Source: Amorphophallus konjac (taxonomy: Eukaryota; Streptophyta; Magnoliopsida; Alismatales; Araceae). Taken from it: a DNA stretch of 64,000 nucleotides. Below the pieces are notes generated by a model. That model ran no database searches. It saw only the letters and a list, made by a program, of their open reading frames with translations, and was not told where the DNA came from. The stretch spans positions 322,407,829 to 322,471,828 of the forward strand of contig CM040125.1 in NCBI GenBank assembly GCA_022559845.1. The letters are read 5' to 3'. Position numbers and translations under genes: made by a program. Positions 56,301 through 64,000 of this stretch are shown piece after piece (position 1 is the stretch's first letter; every line of letters begins with the position of its first letter).

Positions 56301-56690
56301 TTATGACGAGGAGCCGAACCCATGTCGGGTGATCGGGGCCCTCTGCTGACAGAACCTTCGGCCCCTTGTTATGGACGGCCGGGGACGTTTTTCCTCCTTA
56401 GGAGAGCCATTGGGTAGACCGTCGTCCTTGGTCGGGCGACGGATGTGGGGTAGCGGCATGACGAGGTCGATGCCGGATCATTGGGCAGGCTTGATCGCGC
56501 TGCCGGTTGGTTGTGGGTTCATTCCGACTCTCCTAAGGTGAAGTCCCCGGTGTTCCCTTCAAGGTGGCTCGGGGCTCTGGCAGCTTAAAGAATCTTTAGT
56601 AGGTTGATCTTCATCGGCTTCTGTGCTTCAGTGGGCCGTATCATTCGTCTTTGCGGCTTGGTCGCCGAAGGATCATATTTTGAGTGCCAA
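53340..56690 (-). repeat. Probable 3' LTR of a minus-strand Tat-like element
   Basis: In sense it starts TGTTGGCACTCAAAATATG at 56690, directly after a polypurine tract (56691-56702), and runs about 3.3 kb. It contains GGCGCGCC/TTTTAA words (54000-54150, 55830-55985), repeated CCCCGAGGGCCAGCCTG / CCCCGAGGGCTAGCCTC segments (54480-54670) and a TATATAGCC-type box near 55808. The 3' limit near 53340 is approximate. No gene seen; the frames at 54225-54775 and 55097-56323 are composition effects of GC-rich DNA. Confidence 0.55.
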
Positions 56691-56702
56691 CAAATGCCCC
56701 CC
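56691..56702 (-). other. Polypurine tract of the Tat-like element
   Basis: Minus-strand CTGGGGGGCATT directly before TGTTGGCACTC. Confidence 0.6.
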
Positions 56703-56940
56703 AGACGTAGGCGATGCAAGTGAGGCAGGAATGCGGCAAGGCCTACGATGAGCTTCGTTTGGTTGACAGAAGCTCGAACGGCACTTAATTCCAGCTTCGG
56801 ATGTTAATCCGGCGCCGTAAGAGGTTTGACCGGCGCCGCTTAGAACGGCGTGCCCATTGCTTAAAACGGCGCCGCTTAAAGCGGCGCGCCCTTAGGCTGG
56901 GGAGGTTGAAACGGCGCGCCCCTCACGGCGCGCCAATTGC
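56703..56940. other. Intergenic strip with CG-rich words between LTR and PMD gene
   Basis: About 240 bp with several GGCGCC, GGCGCGCC and TTAAAACGGC words, upstream of the PMD promoter. Confidence 0.5.
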
Positions 56941-56974
56941 TTAAAACGGCGCGCCCCGGGGCGCGCCGTTTTAA
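56941..56974. repeat. 34-bp perfect palindrome
   Basis: TTAAAACGGCGCGCCCC followed without spacer by its exact reverse complement. The centre is at 56957/56958. It ends 16 bp before the TATA box of the PMD gene. Confidence 0.95.
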
Positions 56975-56990
56975 CAGGGGTGGAGCCCCC

Positions 56991-56999
56991 CTATATATT
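56991..56999 (+). promoter_or_regulatory. TATA box of the PMD gene
   Basis: CCCTATATATTG followed by a CT-rich leader (57000-57075). It is placed to start transcription near 57025, before the 5' UTR intron. Confidence 0.6.
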
Positions 57000-57120
57000 G
57001 TTTCGTTCTTCATTTTTTCTTCACAGCCCCTTCATTTGTGAAAATTTCTTCTCTCTCTTCATTCCTCTCCACCGCGGCGCCGAGTGGCTCTGGGTTTGGG
57101 CGATTTCGCCCTGTGAGCGG

Positions 57121-57401
57121 GTGAGTTGAGTGTTATTCTGTTCGGGTTCTGAACCCATTCTTCGGGCCCCGGGAGGCTCCTAGTAGGACTTGTCCTCAGA
57201 GTTAAATCCCCCGGGTGTCCCATTTGGCCTTGGCTTAGTGCCTATGGCTACTTTTAGGGGCTGCTCCCTCAGTGGACGGCTTCCACTTCTCTTTTGGCAA
57301 ACCCTCCAGCTGAGGAGATGCTGCCGAAATTTTGTCAGAAGTCTTGCTTTGATCAACTAATTTTTGACTTTGCTCGTTCTTTTCTGGACGTTGTTTTGCA
57401 G
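57121..57401 (+). other. Predicted 5' UTR intron of the PMD gene
   Basis: Donor GTGAGTTG after GAGCGG and acceptor TTGTTTTGCAG. The next exon begins five bases before the ATG at 57407. Confidence 0.6.
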
Positions 57402-57406
57402 ATAAT

Positions 57407-60400
57407 ATGGCATCCGACCCTTCTTCCTCTGCATCCCGGGTCGCTGTGACATGGGGGAATGTCCATTCCCTTGATCGTGGGCTTAGACATGTGGCTGTGG
57501 TGGCTGAGTCCTCGGACTCAGAGATCGACACTATCGACACTGGCCGCCTATTGATTCTTGACGGCAACCACTTCAAGTACGATCGAAGGGATGGCGTCAG
57601 ACTGGACCATCCTAAGGACAAGCATCTGATGGCGTTCCTTGAGCGCTTCAACCTCGGAGGGAAGCGCGATTTAATTCTCGTCCGTCGAGCCGAGGGAGCC
57701 CTACTGGCGGAGAGAGATAGTTTGATCGAGTCAGTCACTCACGGCATGCCTATATATGTCCCGGGGGAGTCCAGAAAGTGGGGAGCCGTGCTCGGAGTGC
57801 AAGAGTTATTCCCGAGGCTGGGATGCTGACGAGAGCACCGCAGTATACCCCAGCTCGCTGGAATGAAACTGCCGGACGTGTTGACAGGGAGAAGCCCGTA
57901 TACGGTTTATTCCTCGGCCCGCTTCATTGGGGATACCGAGACGAACCTTTTCTTTTAGACTGCTTGGCAGTCCGGTTCAAACATCAGATTTCAGTGGGGT
58001 GGTTTGGAGAGCTCAAAGCCACCGACGCTCACGCCTTCAGACCGGGGGCAGTTGAATTCACAGACTTTGTGTTGCGGCAGTACGCCCCCATCCTGGTGCA
58101 TGCTGGTGTATACCAGAGTGTATATGCTTCCCGGTATAGGTACCCGATCTCCCGAGGTCTGTGCTGTGGGATGATTGAAGTCTTCTGCCCAGAGTACAAC
58201 ACTTTTTATACTGCAGAAGGTGAGACTTCTTTGGACCTATGGAGCCTTTCTCAGCTGAGCGGCTTGCCGATAGATGGGGAGCCGTATGAGGAGGTTTGTT
58301 TTCCAGACTGGCTGAAAGACCAGACCGACGGTGAGGGCAGATATTTCACGGGCTTCGCTTACCGCTACCTCATGAAGGCATATCGCACCCTGCTGCGACT
58401 GACGCTTGACTCGCGGGAGGCGCGGAAGCCTGGCGAAAAGAGACGCGTGCGGATGGGCACGTGGCTTCAGTATTTCTTCGGTGGGGAGCAGCAGTACGAG
58501 GACTTCCCCACGGTGGTTCCAACAGCGGTGGCGCGGAAGAAGAGGTCTCGACGCCAAGCGACATATCCTGTTGTCTTAGGGAGAGGGCGGAAGGTCGGCC
58601 CGAATCCCACAGGAGTTGACGCAGTTACACATTGTGCTGCGTATCTGACATATTGGCTTTGTTCATTCGCCCTCCCTCAAGGGGATGAGACAGTAATCAG
58701 ACCGGAGGCTATTTACCCTGCCTGTTTAATGGCTTGGGGGACGAAGCTGTCCCTATGTCCTGTGGCTCTGTGCCTCATATATAAAATGTTGGGGGATTTA
58801 CACAAGTCGCGCATCCCCAGAAATTCACGGACAGTTGGTCCCATCCACTTTTTTAATGCCTGGGTCTGCACCCTATTTCCTGAAGCAGCTCCCCGGTCGA
58901 TGCAGTCAGATCGTCCTTTGCCGTGGATGATCAAATTTGCCAGTGCTGAACCGTCCTCACTGGCGGATCAGCTTTTTGCTATTTGGGGGAAGTTGACTAC
59001 AGTTCCAACAGATTCCCCTGGCGTTCTGCACTTTTGGAGCTTGGCTGCCAGCTCTAGCCCTCTTGTCAACAGGATGCGGCAATGCCGATTATTTGAGACA
59101 GAGGAATTTATTCATCAGCTGACTGGGTCGAAGAGCACAAGGCCCATCTTGGAGTCGGAACTGGTTGATTGGGCGCTGTCTATTCGCCCCAGTGTTCTTG
59201 TCTTCAGAAGAGCGGCTTACTGTGGCTGGAGCCGTATTATCCCTTTCGTTTTGGCCGGAATTTTGGGTACGACCAGCAAATCCCTTCTTCTTCAGCCCGG
59301 TTCAATCTGCCGAATAGACATCGGGCTGGTCAGACGACTACGGATGAAGCCCGCGCATGGTGGGACTATTTCCATTGTCGGGAGGACGTGTCATTCAGGG
59401 TGCCAACCCCGGCCCGTCTGTCCCGAGTGACTCTAGACTTCATCAAGTGGTGGAATGCGCGAACAGGCTTCTATCGGAACTTCCGGAAAGACTGCTGGCA
59501 TAGTGCCGAGCGTCGTTTCCTAGATTCGCAGCGGGAGCCTGTTTTGGATGTTGATCCATCCTATTTGAAGAAGCTGAAGTCCTGGTCCAACACCGAGGTG
59601 ATGGCATATGTAGAAGCCAGGAAAGCTGCGAAGGGCAAGTCGTCCCGAGCCGACCCGAAGATGCCAGAGATCCAGAGGGATGATTATATCAAGACTCTCT
59701 GGGGGCTGTGCCGGGTTAGCAGTGACCGGATTGCTCTTCAGACAATCCCCCTTCCGGTGGAAGAACCTCTTCCTAGTGTGGCGAGCTGGCACCCAGAAAT
59801 TGACCGTTTTCATCCCTACCGGACCTTCATCAGGAGGGAAGACAGGCGGGCTGACTTATATTCCAACACCCCCTGGATATTCACCCTTCTTCATTCTCAT
59901 GGACTTTCAATTTCTGGTCCACTAGAAGCCATCTGGGACCATCAGCTCCTCATATCTTTCAAGTATGTCGACGGCTGGGGATTCGACCACTTGAGCTTAT
60001 ATCATCACTTGTCATCCCGTGGCCATGAGGACTTGGCTCAACTGACGAGAAAAGTGAAACAATTGGTGATGTGTGCTGGCTCATCTGCGAGGCGGCTTCC
60101 CGGGACAAGGCGCCAGTACTGCTTTACTGGCCGCTTAGTCCCCGATATACCGGGCTGCCAGGTAATGCTTGATTTCTTCTTCAGCCCTGAAGCTGCTTCT
60201 TCTATAGTCAGTGTGCATCTTCTCACCTATGTGCTTTTGTAGCTCGCCTTTCTATGGAGGCGACCCGACACTGTAGGGAGCTGATATCTAAGGCGCAGAA
60301 GCCTTCATATTTTAATATTCCAGAGCCAGCTCCGACTACGACACCATTACCCCCTGGGGATTCGCGAAAGCGAACCAGGTCCCAGGTCAGGGAGGCCATC

Positions 60401-62514
60401 AGTAGGGCCAAGAAAGCCAAGAGGGCAGAGTCCCGCGCTACTCGGGCACGTCGGAGGAAGGCTGCTGAAGAGGAGTCCACGGTTCCCCTTCCTCGGGTTC
60501 CGTCATTCTCCGAATTTGAGGCCGCCTGGACGCAGGGGCCTGAGGGCGAAGGTGACTTCTTATTCTTGCCTGGCTTGTTTGTTTATTTCCGCTGCCCTGG
60601 CTGATCATCCTTCCTTTTAGTAGCTGCTGGCACTACCTCCGCCGTTGTTGGGTTGGAGGCGGCAACCGGAGCTGCTGCTGGGGAGAGAGAGGAGGAAGCC
60701 CCCTCGGCCTCCGCTGAGGGTGGCTTGCCTTCACCGACACCCCATCGAGAAATAGAAGGTAATTTGCAGCATGCCGATAGAGCTTGGTGGCATATTGTGT
60801 TTTCAGTCGGGTCTTGACTATTTATTGTCTTTCAATTCCAGTCGATGTTCGACCCACGCTGCTCCCTGAGGTCGGTGCCACGGCAGGGGTTGCCATCGGA
60901 GAGCAAGGGCTTCCAAGGGACCAGCCCCTGGATATTCCGCCGATGGATGCTCCCGAGGCGGAGACCGCTGAGGAGATTCTGGATAGAGGGCTTCCTCCTA
61001 GCAGCACGGTTCCCGCTCAGGTATCGGAGGTCCGAGAACAAGCAGAAGAATCATCCTCCTCTGAACAAGTTGATTATGGTGGCGGCTCCGGCGACGACGA
61101 GGGGTTCCCGATGGTCGACACCGAGGCTGAGGACGCCGGGGCTTCTTCAGCTTATGAGAGTGATCTGTTGATGTTTAGCCCTCCGAGGCTATTGGGAGCC
61201 GAGCACAGGCCATCATACCCGACTGCAGGAGAAGGGCCAGAATCTTCAGAGGCCACTTTTGGAGGCCTAAATATAGTGCCGGTCGAGGTAGGAAGTATTC
61301 TGATTCCCGCCTGCAGCACTTCTTTTTATTTCCAAGCCAACTGGCTGATGTACGTATGTGCAATGCAGGCTGAGGCGGTATCACCAGCTGTAATGATCCG
61401 CATACCCCTTCCTGGCATAGATATTAGTCAATCGGCTCTTCCACCTGTTGTGCGGCCCATCGCCCTGCGGCTTCCACGGACCTATGCTGCTGCAGCGGCC
61501 TCAGGGGAGCCCGGTGTGACTGCCGAGGTTGGCGGCCTGATCGAGGTTGCAGGGACTCAAGCCCTGGTTGCCGGTGAAGAGCCACTGCGGAAGCCAAGTG
61601 CTCTCCCGGAAGTAGAAGCGGGGGAGATTATTGCGGAAGAAGCTGAAGCCTTATCGGTTATAGACAGCTCCCCTCTGTTGACGACCCGTGAGACTGCTCG
61701 GGAGGAGCAAGCACCCTCAGCCGCTGAGACGGCCGTCATGACTTCGCCCCAAAGGGCAGGAAAGGAAATTGTCGTCATAGAGGACCCCTTGGCAGTCGTA
61801 ACCGCAACTGTTGGGCCAGGAGTCGGCGTCATCCAGACCCTGCCATCGACGTCCCTCGGGGTGGCCGATGACATCTGGGCCGACATAGATAGCAGGGTGG
61901 ATTTTCAGCTCCCTGAGACTTCGCCACTAGGCCTACGATTCTCTGATGACATGGTATGGCAGTCTTTGGACAATCTCCAGCGGGCCATGTCAGCTTCTCC
62001 GAACCTGACCTATGTGCAGCTGAGGAGCTTGGTAGACCACCTCTCCCGGTCGTTATTAGCATTCGGCTGCCCCATGGATGATTGGACTTCGCGGGTTGTA
62101 ATGCTATTAAAGCACGCCAACAGGCGGGAGTTCCTGAGCCGAGAGGTTTCTGATCAGCTGACGGCTGTGAAGCTGGAGAGGGCAGATTGCCGCACTGCTG
62201 CTTCTTCTTTGAGGGCGACCCTGGAACAGCTGAGAAACGCTGTTGGCAATATCTCAGAACACCGGCTGCTCCTCACGGCACAGGAGGCAGAGTTGCGCGC
62301 TGAGCTTGCCGAGGTCGAAGCCGAATTATAGGAAGGCGAGCGCCTCGAAACCCAGTCAAGATAAGAAGCTGATCTGGCCGAAGGACAACTTGCCTCATTG
62401 GACGAAAGGTTATCGCAGCTGACAGTTACTAAGGCCCGACTGCAAGAATTTACCCGACACTCCTCACTGGGCCTCTTGGAGTTGGCAGATATTTTCTGGC
62501 GTCCTTTGCCGTGA
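57407..62514 (+). pseudogene. Plant mobile domain (PMD) gene with introns, frameshifted
   Basis: A ~1600-codon gene antisense to the host element. PMD core: LKATDAHAFRPGAVEFTDFV ... GMIEVFCPEYNTFYTAEGET ... LSQLSGLPIDGEPYEEVCFP (about 58010-58310), LSLCPVALCLIYKMLGDL and YYPFRFGRNFGYDQQIP downstream. A basic segment (KRTRSQVREAISRAKKAKRA, about 60370-60440), acidic/Ser regions and a C-terminal coiled coil (about 62150-62460) follow. Four introns can be read: 60162-60242, 60552-60620, 60759-60841 and 61288-61368, all GT-AG, 69-83 bp, each joining compatible frames. Damage: one-base shifts near 57775, near 59210 and within about 60025-60075, plus TAG at 62329 and TAA at 62360 in the coiled coil. 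PMD (aminotransferase-like) genes are known passengers of Tat elements and other plant transposons; the molecular role is unclear. Confidence 0.78.
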
Positions 62515-62957
62515 TTTCATTTGTTTTTTTTTCTTTGATCGGGCTCCGCTTCCCTTTTTTTTTGCAGCTTATGTACCTCGGGGGATGTTCCGGGTGTAAA
62601 TGTATTCCGACAAGTCATATAAACGAAGACATCTCTGTTTGTCGCCTCGATCACGACTTCTTTTCTTTCTCCTGGCTGATCATCCGAACCTGGGGATACT
62701 TGCCGATGGCGCAGGAGAGCGCTCACGCCTTCAGGGAAGGGGTGAGGTGTTCGCTCCACCGCGACGTAGCCGTTCCCGGAACAGGGCCTTTGCCAAGGTG
62801 GGACATAGGTAGCGTAGGCAGATGCACCTAGCGAACCTTGCCGCTGGTGATGAGAGGTGTGTTATAACCATCGACATGGGTCAAATGTCGACGCAATGAC
62901 GTTTTGTTGATCAACGAGGGCGGAAGGCCCAGGTTAGGGGGTAGTTGACCGGGCTCG
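62515..62957 (+). other. 3' flank of PMD gene
   Basis: A T-rich stretch ending TTTTTTTTTGCAG at 62567 could be the acceptor of a last short intron. Beyond it I see no gene before the minisatellite. Confidence 0.4.
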
Positions 62958-64000
62958 TCGATGGTGACGAGGGTCGAAAGGGTAGCGACCGATCTTGCCG
63001 ATGATGACAATGATCGAAAAGGGTAGCGACCGATCTTGCCGATGATGACAAGGGTCGAAAGGGTAGCGACCGATCTTGCCGATGATGATAAGGGTCGAAA
63101 GGGTAGCGACCGATCTTGCCGATGGTGACAAGGGTCGAAATGGTAGACGGTCTTGCCGATGGTGACAAGAACCGGACAGGGTAGTGACCGATCTTGCCGA
63201 TGGTGACAAGGGTAAAAATGGTAGACGATCTCACCGATGGTGACAAGAACCGGACAGGGTAGCGACCGATCTTGCCGATGGTGACAAGGGTCGAGATGGT
63301 AGACGGTCTTACCGATGATGACAAGAACCGGATAGGGGTAGCGACCGATCTTCCCGATGGTGACAAGGGTCGAAAGGGTAGACGGTCTCGCCGATGGTGA
63401 CAAGAACCGGACAGGGTAGTGATCGATCTTGCCGATGGTGACAAGGGTCGAAATGGTAGATGGTCTCGCCGATGGTGACAAGAACCGGATAGGGGTAGCG
63501 ACCGATCTTACCGATGGTGACAAGGGTCGAAAAGGTAGACGGTCTCGCCGATGGTGACAAGAACCGGACAGGGTAGTGACCGATCTTGCCGATGGTGACA
63601 AGGGTCGAAATGGTGGACGGTCTCGCCGATGGTGACAAGAACCGGACAGGGTAGCGACCGATCTTGCCGATGGTGACAAGGGTCGAGATGGTAGACGGTC
63701 TTGCCGATGATGACAAGAACCGGATAGGGGTAGCGACCGATCTTGCCGATAGTGACAAGGGTCGAGATGGTAGACGGTCTTGCCGATGATGACAAGAACC
63801 GGATAGGGGTAGCGACCGATCTTGCCGATGGTGACAAGGGTCGAAAGGGTAGACGGTCTCGCCGATGGTGACAAGAACCAGATAGGGGTAGCGACCGATC
63901 TTGCCGATGGTGACAAGGGTCGAAATGGTAGACGGTCTGGCCGATGGTGACAAGAACCGGACAAGGTAGCGACCGATCTTACCGATGGTGACAAGGGTCG
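62958..64000. repeat. Minisatellite: ~40-bp monomers, then 78/79-bp dimers, continues past window
   Basis: About five ~40-bp monomers (GGGTAGCGACCGATCTTGCC GATGATGACAAGGGTCGAAA-type) up to ~63160, then a dimeric unit whose GACAAGAACCGG landmark lies at 63164, 63242, 63320, 63399, 63477, 63556, 63634, 63712, 63791, 63870 and 63949. Spacing is 78, or 79 when the unit has an extra G in GGATAGGGG. The long minus-strand reading frames here exist only because 78 bp is 26 codons without stops. It lies beyond the 3' end of the PMD gene, the usual place of Tat-element arrays. Confidence 0.92.

Noticed and set aside
54225..56323. Arg/Gly/Pro-rich frames on both strands
   Set aside because: GC-rich LTR DNA with few stops; no domain, no consistent codon pattern, open on both strands at once.
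62828..63994. A 388-codon minus-strand reading frame (and overlapping ones) that looks like a repetitive protein
   Set aside because: It is the translation of the 78/79-bp minisatellite; the frame breaks and restarts in other frames wherever a 79-bp unit occurs.

Overview
The window is nuclear DNA of a flowering plant with a large, repeat-rich genome. It consists of nested LTR retrotransposons and I see no host housekeeping gene, tRNA, rRNA or bacterial feature. The evidence is plant-type primer-binding sites (TGGTATCAGAGC), Ty3/gypsy polyproteins with chromodomains, copia-type LTR 3' ends, a plant mobile domain (PMD) gene with spliceable introns, and four insertions with matching 5-bp target duplications (TSDs).

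Layout. 1-2679: two related copia-type LTRs (copies A and B). 2680-10747: a minus-strand chromovirus (Chromo-1) with a decayed gag-pol and a truncated 3' LTR. 10748-11674: low-content DNA, then a third copia-type LTR (copy C). 11675-13571: the tail of a Tat/Retand-like element with 53-bp and 83-bp tandem arrays, a polypurine tract and the first part of its 3' LTR. 13572-24413: a complete, young Tekay/Del-like chromovirus (Tekay-1, TSD GCAGA) inserted in that LTR. Its pol is open; its gag carries a stop and frameshifts. 24453-50200: a four-level nest. A Tekay-like LTR fragment on the minus strand is split by LARD-1 (25024-49699, TSD GGCAC), a non-coding element with 3.3-kb LTRs. The 5' LTR of LARD-1 is split by a solo chromovirus-type LTR (33479-48959, TSD GGCCC). 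That solo LTR is split by a plus-strand Tat-like, gag-only element (Tat-gag-1, 36343-48513, TSD ATAGG) which carries an unrecognised open frame where pol should be. 50200-64000: LTR-like sequence of a minus-strand Tat-like element, then a divergently oriented PMD gene with its own promoter-like region and five introns, then a 78/79-bp minisatellite that runs off the window.

The strongest unexplained signal is non-coding. Several unrelated LTR families here carry trains of short CG-rich inverted repeats of about 20-28 bp, each family with its own vocabulary (AACGCC...GGCGTT, TGTGACGGTC...GACCGTCACA, TTAAAACGGCGCC...GGCGCCGTTTTAA). The stems are kept while the bases change, and some words are shared between elements of different lineage. 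A separate ~60-bp non-coding block is also shared by four elements. The best protein candidate for something undescribed is the domain encoded at about 42213-43018 in Tat-gag-1.

Divergence figures are by-eye estimates. Coordinates of TSDs and LTR ends were read base by base. The outer limits of the copia LTRs and of the LTR-like DNA at 50-56 kb are approximate.
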